Source: Silvania confinis
GTDB lineage: Bacteria; Pseudomonadota; Gammaproteobacteria; Enterobacterales; Enterobacteriaceae
Direction of reading: 5' to 3'
Assembly: GCF_025564085.1 (NCBI RefSeq)
Contig: NZ_JAMGZJ010000069.1
Span: 107,506-171,505 of the forward strand
Length of the DNA stretch: 64,000 nt
Below the pieces are notes generated by a model that saw only the letters and a list, made by a program, of their open reading frames with translations, searched no databases and was not told the origin of the DNA. The position numbers were made by a program, and so were the translations under genes. Below are positions 9,158 through 15,686 of the stretch, piece after piece (within the stretch, counting starts at the first letter, position 1; each line of letters opens with the position of its first letter).

Positions 9158-9712
9158 TCATTTCTCGGCTGGAGCTGCAGAAAGAGTGCGCAGGACGTGT
9201 AGAGCACCCTTTAAGTCGCCAGGGTATATCTGCATACTGGCGCCCAGACACAGTCCATCAGCAGCCATCCTAACCACGGCGAACTCAGGGCGATCTTCCA
9301 GGCAGCCGCGTTCGTTAAGAATGCCCAGATACCATTCCCGCCATTTCTCGCAGATATGTTCATCCGCCATGGCAGACTTCCATAACGTCACCATGTCCGG
9401 GTTATCAATAGTTGCAGCGCCCATTTCAAGATAGGCACGAGTGAATGCACCGATATCACAGGGGTCCATATCTATCCGCCGTGTAATTTCGGCAGAAAAC
9501 TCATTCACCATTTGTTCAAACACGCAGTTTAGAAGCGCGTCTTTACTTGGGAAATGATGAAAAAATGCACCTTTGGTCACGCCAGCCATATCACAGATTG
9601 CTTGCACACTGGCAGTGGACAAACCGTTACGCGCCGCCAGTGCTTTGGTGCATTCAATTAGTGAAGCCCTGACCAGTGCAGGCTGTTTTTTACGAAGATG
9701 ATTGATTGTCAT
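9158..9712 (-). CDS. TetR-family repressor
   Basis: 184 residues. The N-terminal helix-turn-helix is intact (ASVQAICDMAGVTKGAFFHHFPSKDALL, about 34-61), and the C-terminal ligand domain is divergent, as usual. A perfect 26-bp palindrome lies from three bases before its start codon, so self-repression is very likely and the downstream oxidoreductase is probably in the same operon. Family members respond to hydrophobic or electrophilic small molecules; the NemR/AcrR-like operator suggests the same here, by inference. Confidence 0.92.
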   Translation of the reverse strand: MTINHLRKKQPALVRASLIECTKALAARNGLSTASVQAICDMAGVTKGAFFHHFPSKDALLNCVFEQMVNEFSAEITRRIDMDPCDIGAFTRAYLEMGAATIDNPDMVTLWKSAMADEHICEKWREWYLGILNERGCLEDRPEFAVVRMAADGLCLGASMQIYPGDLKGALHVLRTLSAAPAEK

Positions 9713-9715
9713 TAG

Positions 9716-9741
9716 ACAAACATACCGATCGGTATGTTTGT
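9716..9741. promoter_or_regulatory. Perfect 26-bp TetR operator
   Basis: ACAAACATACCGA is followed directly by its exact reverse complement, TCGGTATGTTTGT. The core ACATACCGATCGGTATGT is the classic form of operator bound by many TetR repressors. It lies immediately upstream of the TetR start codon at 9712. Confidence 0.85.
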
Positions 9742-9866
9742 TGTCAATTACTCAGGAGCGTCTGCTCCTGGCAAAAAACTCTCCCTGTCAGGGCTTTAAG
9801 GGCAGTTAAGAGCAAACAACTGATATCATCACAATTCGTCTCACACTGAGTCGCTGAGTCCATGGA

Positions 9867-9899
9867 CTTGAACCTTCTTCAAGCCATCTGATATATGCT
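9867..9899 (+). promoter_or_regulatory. Candidate MerR-type promoter
   Basis: CTTGAA-CCTTC-TTCAAG is a perfect inverted repeat overlapping a TTGAAC -35 box, and TATGCT lies 19 bases further on. A 19-base spacer with an internal dyad is the hallmark of promoters activated by MerR-family proteins, although here the dyad overlaps the -35 box rather than lying wholly inside the spacer. A TATATG box at 17 bases is an alternative. Confidence 0.35.
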
Positions 9900-9924
9900 A
9901 CGTCAGTCAAAACGGAGTTGAGCA

Positions 9925-10023
9925 ATGACTGAGCTGAAAGCACCCTACTGGAATCGCATGGTTCCCGAACTGACAGTAATGGATTTTTCTGTCTCCCTGC
10001 ACTTCTATAAAGGACAGACATGA
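9925..10023 (+). pseudogene. 5' fragment of a glyoxalase/bleomycin-resistance (VOC) gene
   Basis: A CGGAG site precedes an ATG opening a 32-codon frame, MTELKAPYWNRMVPELTVMD then FSVSLHFYK. This is the characteristic first beta-alpha unit of VOC-superfamily proteins (glyoxalase I/bleomycin resistance fold). It breaks off after HFYK and reaches TGA, whereas an intact protein needs about 110 more residues. A deletion has removed the rest and joined the fragment to the next gene, whose ATG overlaps the stop as ATGA. Translation of the remnant could now drive the downstream gene. Confidence 0.7.
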
Positions 10024-10946
10024 CAGCATATTCAAACTCTGATGCGGCAAAGGATTTACGCTCGGCCTTAGACAAGGGACCCGCAGGCGCTGTGAAAGGA
10101 GAATGGTTTTTTATCACCGAACAGGCTGGAGTCTCCTCACAAACCGGAGGCTACATGTATGCCGACGGAAGTCACGTTGCAGAGGGTACCCACGCCTTCC
10201 AGAAGGTCCGAGAGGTCGTCGAGAAACTCGAAGCATCAAGGATTCAGCCCTTTAATAAAGTTATCGTTCATTGGACAAGGTCTAAAATACCGTTCATACG
10301 GGGGAGCGTTACCGTTGACACGCTCTTCGATGAGACAATTGTGCCGCGTGGTCCTCAGGATCCGATTTATGAGGTAGCTGCTGTAGCAAGGCGAGCCTTT
10401 TGGGAAAGGTATGGCAGCGTCTCAGATGGCTTTACGGTTGAACGAGATGACGCAAACGTGCACAACCAGACGAAATGGTTCGGGCCCCATCGCCGGGTGC
10501 TCAACACGAAGAGCAACACCACATTAACGCTGGCCACTGATGGCCTCTCGACGCCCTCGGCCGGCATTGCCGACCCGGAAAATGGCGTAGAATGCGAGCT
10601 TGTTATGGAGTTAGACGCTTCGGATATTGCCCGCCACCCGATTAATGACTGGGCTCATCTCTTGATCAACCTGGGCGATCTCGTCGCCGATGGGTATCAG
10701 GTTGCTGCCGATGTTGAAAAATATGGCGCAATCCTGTTTTGCATGCTTACAGACGACTTTAAGCCATTGACCCGAATCATCCTCAGCCTTGATGGCCGCA
10801 GGATTGATAATCTGCCTTTCGGTTCCGTTCCGCTGATCCGAGTAACGCCGATAGCAGAGTCGGAGATTGAACACCTGGACCCATCCGATGAATGGGCATC
10901 AAACGCAGCAAGACAGGCTCTCGCGGCACGGCAGTTAGAAACATAG
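10020..10946 (+). CDS. Cytosolic protein of unknown function, tentatively SUFU-like
   Basis: 308 residues with no signal peptide or membrane segment. The first 130 residues have a charged alpha/beta character (GEWFFITEQAGVSSQTGGYMYADGS region). The C-terminal half, with ENGVECELVMELDASD, DWAHLLINLGDLV and RIILSLDGRRIDNLPFGSVPLIRVTPI, resembles the suppressor-of-fused fold. In bacteria that fold occurs in immunity proteins of polymorphic toxin systems. This is pattern recognition only and no toxin gene is next to it. Its ATG overlaps the stop of a truncated VOC gene, so expression may depend on translation of that remnant. Confidence 0.6.
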   Translation: MTAYSNSDAAKDLRSALDKGPAGAVKGEWFFITEQAGVSSQTGGYMYADGSHVAEGTHAFQKVREVVEKLEASRIQPFNKVIVHWTRSKIPFIRGSVTVDTLFDETIVPRGPQDPIYEVAAVARRAFWERYGSVSDGFTVERDDANVHNQTKWFGPHRRVLNTKSNTTLTLATDGLSTPSAGIADPENGVECELVMELDASDIARHPINDWAHLLINLGDLVADGYQVAADVEKYGAILFCMLTDDFKPLTRIILSLDGRRIDNLPFGSVPLIRVTPIAESEIEHLDPSDEWASNAARQALAARQLET

Positions 10947-11044
10947 ACAATTATCGCGAAGTGGTTCATGCCCCTGACGAGGCAGAGTGAGTTCAGTCAC
11001 CTGCCTTAAAAGAAGAACAGTATCAAATGATTTAATCTTGTTTC

Positions 11045-11066
11045 GCTATGAGCGAGAAGCGGGCAA
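11045..11066 (+). repeat. Intergenic repeat copy 3 (TGAGCGARAAGCGG)
   Basis: Third copy, ATGAGCGAGAAGCGGGCAA, immediately before the stop codon of the leftward small gene at 11069. Similarity to copy 2 fades after the core. Confidence 0.45.
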
Positions 11067-11068
11067 TA

Positions 11069-11446
11069 TCAATGCCTTGGCCGCTTTTTCCGGAAAAGAA
11101 AAACTGCAACGGCTGTCAGGACACCGATCAGTGGCATAGCGCCAGCGCCTGCTAAGAAATTACTGTGGTCTACCCGATTATTCCTTCGAATATCAGCAAA
11201 GCGGGTAAGCGCGTTTTCTTTATTGGAAGAACTAACTTCTTCAAATTGTTTTTCATAACCCTGTTTAATTAAATGAAAAGCTTCGTGCTCTTCCGATTTT
11301 TCCAGCACAACTATTTGCTTATCTTTTTTATAAAAACAGTAATTAGGCATTTGCTCATCCATATGGACGAAGTCGGTAAGACAATATAGACACTCAAGTT
11401 TAATGTTGTACACAGATATTGAACGTCCTTTTGAAGCCCTACCCAT
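11069..11446 (-). CDS. Small protein with a C-terminal membrane anchor, unknown function
   Basis: 125 residues from an ATG at 11446; an in-frame GTG at 11476 would add ten, and neither has a good ribosome site. A cysteine cluster (ECLYC and NYCFY) sits near the N-terminus and a charged middle follows. The C-terminus is a single hydrophobic segment (AMPLIGVLTAVAVFLF) then RKKRPRH. That layout suggests a tail-anchored inner-membrane protein, or one with a sorting-signal-like tail, although no recognised sortase motif is present. The cysteines could bind a metal. No family recognised. It follows trpS2 after 51 bases and may share its transcript. Confidence 0.5.
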   Translation of the reverse strand: MGRASKGRSISVYNIKLECLYCLTDFVHMDEQMPNYCFYKKDKQIVVLEKSEEHEAFHLIKQGYEKQFEEVSSSNKENALTRFADIRRNNRVDHSNFLAGAGAMPLIGVLTAVAVFLFRKKRPRH

Positions 11447-11497
11447 TGTTTTTTCAGCTACACCCGCGTCTGACACGAAGCGGGCGAGCGTGTGGCT

Positions 11498-12502
11498 TCA
11501 GAATACCGGTAATCCCAACCCCTCTTTCACTTCCCGTAATGTCTTCTGCGTGACGTTATGAGCCCGTTCGCTCCCTTTTTTCAAAAGCGCAATAAGCGCA
11601 CCTTTATCCTGAATGTAAGTTGCACGACGCTCGCGCATGGGCGCAATCAGTTCCTGCAGGCAAATCTCTAGCTCGTTTTTGCATGTCCTGTCACCCAGCC
11701 CGCCCCGGAGATAATGCGCTTTCATTTCCGCCACTTTTGCTTTATTGGCGTGAAAAGCATCCAGATAAGTGAAAACCCTATTTCCGTCTATCTGCCCCGG
11801 ATCGGTGGCTTTTAAGTGATTAGCGTCGGTGTACATCGCATTGACCGCGCGATGGATGGTTTCTTCGCTGGCAGAAAGTAGCAACGTATTGCCGAGTGAT
11901 TTAGACATCTTGGCGTTACCGTCAAGACCAGGCAGGCGGCTGGTTTCGCTCAACATCGCGTTGCAATGATGCAAAACAGGTTCCGGCATTAGGCTGTTCA
12001 TTTTACGCACGATTTCATTGGTCTGTTCAATCATCGGTAACTGATCGTCGCCGACGGGAACCTGGTTGGCTTTGAAGGCCGTGATATCAGCCGCCTGACT
12101 GATGGGATAGACCAAAAACCCGACCGGTAGTGAGCGGGTGAACCCTTTCTGTGCAATTTCGTTTTTTACCGTTGGGTTACGTTCCACGCGTGCCACGGTA
12201 ACGATATTCATATAAAGCGCGGTGAGTTCAGCAAGGGCGGGCAACGCAGATTGCAGACAGATTGTCGTGAGCGAGGGATCAATACCTGCAGCGAGATAAT
12301 CGGCAAGGACTTCGGGAATGTTGTCTCGAATCTTTTGAGGATTGCTACCGTTATCGGTCAGTCCTTGCAGATCTGCGACCAACACAAACTGTTGATAATG
12401 ATGTTGTAGAGCAACGCGCTGGCGCAGCGAGCCGGCATAGTGACCGAGGTGTAAAGGCCCTGTTGGACGATCGCCCGTAAGAATGATGGCTTTGCTATTC
12501 AT
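11498..12502 (-). CDS. trpS2: Tryptophanyl-tRNA synthetase, second type (TrpRS II)
   Basis: 334 residues, class Ic synthetase charging tRNA-Trp. The HIGH-type signature is PLHLGHYAGS (16-25) and the KMSKS loop is intact at 198-202 (AKMSKSLGN), so it should be active. The sequence resembles the secondary TrpRS carried beside the house-keeping trpS in some bacteria. In characterised cases such enzymes resist tryptophan-analogue inhibitors such as indolmycin, and resistance here is inference. The ATG at 12502 follows AAGGAG. Upstream lie a Trp-Trp leader peptide, a terminator-like hairpin and a hairpin covering the ribosome site, so expression should rise when charged tRNA-Trp is scarce. Confidence 0.9.
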   Translation of the reverse strand: MNSKAIILTGDRPTGPLHLGHYAGSLRQRVALQHHYQQFVLVADLQGLTDNGSNPQKIRDNIPEVLADYLAAGIDPSLTTICLQSALPALAELTALYMNIVTVARVERNPTVKNEIAQKGFTRSLPVGFLVYPISQAADITAFKANQVPVGDDQLPMIEQTNEIVRKMNSLMPEPVLHHCNAMLSETSRLPGLDGNAKMSKSLGNTLLLSASEETIHRAVNAMYTDANHLKATDPGQIDGNRVFTYLDAFHANKAKVAEMKAHYLRGGLGDRTCKNELEICLQELIAPMRERRATYIQDKGALIALLKKGSERAHNVTQKTLREVKEGLGLPVF

Positions 12503-12540
12503 ATAAGACTCCTTAAGTCGTAAACCGAAAGGGGTCTTAT
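12503..12540 (-). promoter_or_regulatory. Hairpin enclosing the trpS2 ribosome-binding site
   Basis: In the mRNA, ATAAGAC (12540-12534) pairs exactly with GTCTTAT (12509-12503), and two further G-C pairs follow after one mismatch. The distal arm includes the GGAG of the Shine-Dalgarno directly before the ATG. This suggests translation of trpS2 is also limited unless the hairpin is opened. Confidence 0.5.
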
Positions 12541-12546
12541 AAATGC

Positions 12547-12571
12547 AAATAACCGCTTTCGGCGGTTATTT
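12547..12571 (-). terminator. Attenuator terminator upstream of trpS2
   Basis: Perfect ten-base arms, AAATAACCGC and GCGGTTATTT, around a five-base loop, followed on the transcript by GCATTTATAA. Its 5' arm ends in CCGCC, which can pair instead with GGCGG just after the leader-peptide stop, giving an alternative antiterminator. This is the geometry of ribosome-controlled attenuation. Confidence 0.7.
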
Positions 12572-12600
12572 GAAATGGAAAATACATTATCAGGCCGCCC

Positions 12601-12660
12601 TTAGAAAGGCAGCCACCAGAGGTCGTGTTTGAAAGAATAGATGACGTGTTCTGTATTCAT
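12601..12660 (-). CDS. Trp leader peptide controlling trpS2
   Basis: A 19-codon frame reads MNTEHVIYSFKHDLWWLPF and ends TAA. Two adjacent Trp codons sit four codons before the stop, as in the trp operon leader. Right after them, TGGCTGCC can pair with GGGCGGCC (protector-type hairpin), and GGCGG of that element can instead pair with CCGCC of the terminator. Ribosome stalling at the Trp codons would therefore favour antitermination. No strong Shine-Dalgarno precedes the ATG. TTTACC and TGATACTTT upstream form a candidate promoter placing the mRNA start almost at the ATG, so this leader may be nearly leaderless. An overlapping frame in another phase is less convincing. Confidence 0.65.
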   Translation of the reverse strand: MNTEHVIYSFKHDLWWLPF

Positions 12661-12871
12661 CAAATGAAAGTATCATGGTCAAGTATAGGGGTAAAGTGGC
12701 AATCAGCTTTTAACGCTTTCAATACAACCACAGGGAATGTCCATGCTGTATTCAGCACGACTGATACGTTATCTCAGCTACCGGGGTCAACCCTAAATAT
12801 GGTGGTAGTGCAACCGGCCTTCATCGCGTTAGTCTGTTTGCGCCAAAGGGACCACAAACAAGAAGCGCTGT

Positions 12872-13429
12872 ATGGAAATTATTTTGATGCGACATGGAAA
12901 GCCTGCTTTCACTGGTTTGACGAAAGTAACGAGCCTTGAGATGGCCGAGTGGATTTCACGATATGACCTCTCTGATACGGGCAGCGATATTCCCCCACAG
13001 CCCAGCAAAACGTTAGCATCCAGCGCATTGCGCATCATAAGCAGCCCTCTTCCCAGAGCGCTTTCTTCCCTGATCGCATTAGGGCGTAAACCTGACCTCA
13101 TAGATGACGTTTTCAGAGAAGCTGGCTTGCCCCTACTCCACGTGCCGGCTTTTAGGTTATCCCCCCTCTTCTGGGCGTCGGTTTTCCGTGTCATGTGGCT
13201 TTGTGGCAGCTCCCGTAATGTAGAGTCCTTGGGGCTCGCTAAACAACGCGCCGTTCAGGCTGCGGATATCCTGGTAACATCTGTAAAAGAAGCAAACGGG
13301 CCCGTGCTGCTTATGGGGCATGGGGTGATGAATCGACTGATTGCAAAGCAACTTATATCGATGGGCTGGAAAGAGAGTCGTCGACAGGGTAAGGGTTACT
13401 GGAACGCTCGCACCTACCACTTACAGTAA
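12872..13429 (+). CDS. Histidine phosphatase (phosphoglycerate-mutase-like)
   Basis: 185 residues. The N-terminal MEIILMRHGKPAF carries the catalytic RHG at 7-9. SSPLPRA (57-63) gives the second arginine, and GPVLLMGHG (143-151) the second catalytic histidine H150. These are the marks of the branch-1 histidine phosphatase family, which forms a phosphohistidine intermediate. The substrate may be a phosphosugar, a phosphoprotein such as in SixA, or a nucleotide; it is not determinable here. GAAG precedes the start. No operon partner: trpS2 diverges upstream and the next gene starts 107 bases on. Confidence 0.87.
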   Translation: MEIILMRHGKPAFTGLTKVTSLEMAEWISRYDLSDTGSDIPPQPSKTLASSALRIISSPLPRALSSLIALGRKPDLIDDVFREAGLPLLHVPAFRLSPLFWASVFRVMWLCGSSRNVESLGLAKQRAVQAADILVTSVKEANGPVLLMGHGVMNRLIAKQLISMGWKESRRQGKGYWNARTYHLQ

Positions 13430-13536
13430 GTAAAGATCGTGATTACACATCCAATAATCCCGCAATGATTTTTTTGCTAAACACTTCTTTCAGCTTGCCC
13501 CGGGTTGTCAGGGGTAACATAACAAGGACGACACCC

Positions 13537-14448
13537 ATGCGTACCGCAACAATCCGCGCCACCCTCGGCGGGGCTCTTTTATTATTGTCAGTATTAGCCT
13601 CCGCGTCCGCAACGCAGTCTAAGGCCATACCTTCAGCGCATCCGATTTCGCAGCGTATCTCTGTACAGACGCAAGGCTCAGGGCCGGATGTCATCCTGAT
13701 TCCGGGGCTGGCGTCGTCTCGCGACATCTGGACCGATTTAGCAGCCACTTTACGTAAGAACCACCGTATTCATCTTGTTGAACTCGCGGGTTTTGCAAGT
13801 ACGCCTGCCGTTTCCAATCCACAGGGACAGGTCATCGCTCCGGCAGTTGACGCCATCGCTGATTACATCCAAACCCAGCACATCCAGGCACCGGCGATCA
13901 TTGGCCATTCGCTTGGGGGAGAGGTGGCATTGATGCTGGGGGCCCGTCATCCCGACCTGGTCGGTCGGTTGATGATCGTCGATGCCTTGCCGTTCTATAC
14001 GCTGATGATTGACCCGGCAGCGACCAGCGAAACGGCGGCCCGGCAGGCCACAGCGATGCGGGATTGGCTACTGGGGCAATCGCCGGAGCAAAGAAAAGAG
14101 TTTCAGAAGACATCCATAAACCGTTTAGCGAAGACCGAGGCGGTGAGGCCTGCTTTGGTGACGGCGGGGATCAATTCCGATCGTAAAACGGTTGCCGATG
14201 CCGTGTATGAATTGATGATCACCGACCTGCGCCCCGAGCTCGCGCGCATCAACGCGCCGATGGAGATCCTGTACGCGTATGACCCCTTATTCGGGATCCC
14301 AGCCGCCAGCGTGGAAGCAATGTACCGTCAAGCCTATGCTTCTGCACCTGATGCCCATTTCACGCAGATCGACGACAGTTTTCACTTTGTCATGCTGGAT
14401 CAGCCAGAACGGTTTTCCACCGCAGTTGAGTCATTTTTAAACAAATAA
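13537..14448 (+). CDS. Exported alpha/beta hydrolase
   Basis: 303 residues from the ATG at 13537, which follows AAGGA; longer in-frame starts lack such a site. A Sec signal peptide (IRATLGGALLLLSVLASASA) is followed by a compact hydrolase: oxyanion region LIPGLASSRDIW (54-65), nucleophile elbow GHSLGG with Ser125, and a late catalytic His in DSFHFVMLDQPERF. The protein should act in the periplasm as an esterase or lipase-like enzyme; the substrate is unknown. The cap region with MRDWLLGQSPEQR is short. No clear operon partner. Confidence 0.85.
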   Translation: MRTATIRATLGGALLLLSVLASASATQSKAIPSAHPISQRISVQTQGSGPDVILIPGLASSRDIWTDLAATLRKNHRIHLVELAGFASTPAVSNPQGQVIAPAVDAIADYIQTQHIQAPAIIGHSLGGEVALMLGARHPDLVGRLMIVDALPFYTLMIDPAATSETAARQATAMRDWLLGQSPEQRKEFQKTSINRLAKTEAVRPALVTAGINSDRKTVADAVYELMITDLRPELARINAPMEILYAYDPLFGIPAASVEAMYRQAYASAPDAHFTQIDDSFHFVMLDQPERFSTAVESFLNK

Positions 14449-14531
14449 AGGATGGTGCTGAACATCGAAATTTTGCAAAAGAAAGACTGGGATTTCTGAT
14501 GCCGGAAAAAACACATGGAATTACTTTTAAA

Positions 14532-14556
14532 GGAGGATGCGCTGAGGCGCACCTCC
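14532..14556. terminator. Hairpin between hydrolase and fimbrial operon
   Basis: GGAGG and CCTCC, extended by TGCGC and GCGCA with a one-base bulge, form a strong GC stem between the two converging transcription units. There is no long T-run, so it may act from both sides or only as an mRNA end. Confidence 0.4.
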
Positions 14557-14642
14557 CTCATCGTGAATAAATATTTAGCGTAAAATGTTGCTGTTTTATT
14601 CAACAGATTGAATTCAGCAGTTCTCTTTCCCGGGCCTGTTCT

Positions 14643-15677
14643 CTATTTAAAAGTCACCGTCACAGTTGCCGTGGCGCTGTAGTCGCCCAGGAGCGGCGAA
14701 ATGGCTGTCCAGACAAATCCGGCATAATATTCATGCATCATATGGTCACCGCTAATCATACCGAAAGTCTGGGGTGTATTAAGGGGGATCCGGGGTAGCA
14801 GGTTACTGTTTTCAGAAATAATAAAACCAAAACCGCTATTTGCTACCGGCATGATTATACTCCCGTCCTTAACCGGGTTGCTGGAACTTAAAGTCAGCAG
14901 CAGCGTCTCACCGGTGCAGGTTTTTCCACTTTTTTCCCTCGTCAGGTCCACTATGACGTTGAAAGATTTGGTTTTTTCAATCCTACCAGGAGCCGCCCAG
15001 CGGGCATTGATCACCCCAAAATCAAGCGTATCAGGCACCAGCGTTACGCGGGGAGTACAGGCAATAAAAGTAATATTATTCAGGCCGGTTATATAAAGGT
15101 TAAAGTTACCATCATTTCCTCCGCTTCCTACACGCAGCCCGCCCACGCCATCAACCTGGAACAGCGAGAGGCTGACATTGCCCATCACTTTGCCGTCATC
15201 TGCTGCAGGTAAGCCAGTGGTTTTGATATACACCTGGTAGGTAAGCGTAAATGTCTGAGAGGTGGCTGGCGAAAGGCAGCCACCTCTACCATCTGAGCGG
15301 CAAAGGGTAGCCGGACCAATTTCGATCTTGTCTCCCTTGATAAGTTTGTAATCCACATTTTTATACGTTATCCCTACTTCCAGGGAATTATGGATATTTT
15401 TAACCACATCATTGGGATCAAGCCACAGATAGGCGTTTTCCCCTTTAGGATAGCCGTTGGTATCGGTGCAGGTAAAAGTGGCAGTAATGGGTGACGAAAC
15501 CCAGATCTTCGTATTTGCGCCAAAATCCCCAACGGAGGCCTTTAACACGCTGTCGATAGCCACGGTTTCGCTCACAGAGGTGCCTGCTTTACACGTCAGG
15601 GCCTGTGCCGCTGAAGAAAATAACGCCAGGCCGAGCATGGCAGTCAATAAAAAATATCGTCCGGAAGTTTTCATCAT
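14643..15677 (-). CDS. Fimbrial tip adhesin
   Basis: 344 residues, last gene of the fimbrial operon. A signal peptide (YFLLTAMLGLALFSSAAQA) precedes a two-domain protein. The N-terminal 200 residues form a likely receptor-binding domain, and the C-terminal part (TLDFGVINARWAAPG, then ending SATATVTVTFK) is a pilin domain with the beta-zipper-type terminus and paired cysteines. The length, about twice that of the pilin, and the 3' position fit a tip adhesin such as FimH-type proteins. It starts nine bases after the usher stop. The receptor cannot be inferred. Alternative start at 15674. Confidence 0.82.
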   Translation of the reverse strand: MMKTSGRYFLLTAMLGLALFSSAAQALTCKAGTSVSETVAIDSVLKASVGDFGANTKIWVSSPITATFTCTDTNGYPKGENAYLWLDPNDVVKNIHNSLEVGITYKNVDYKLIKGDKIEIGPATLCRSDGRGGCLSPATSQTFTLTYQVYIKTTGLPAADDGKVMGNVSLSLFQVDGVGGLRVGSGGNDGNFNLYITGLNNITFIACTPRVTLVPDTLDFGVINARWAAPGRIEKTKSFNVIVDLTREKSGKTCTGETLLLTLSSSNPVKDGSIIMPVANSGFGFIISENSNLLPRIPLNTPQTFGMISGDHMMHEYYAGFVWTAISPLLGDYSATATVTVTFK

Positions 15678-15686
15678 GCCATCCCT

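Noticed and set aside
9806..10117. 103-codon leftward frame
   Set aside because: It covers the VOC fragment and the next gene on the other strand; no ribosome site or family.
11498..12502. House-keeping trpS
   Set aside because: The context lacks dam, rpe and gph, and the sequence and attenuator fit a second, regulated synthetase.
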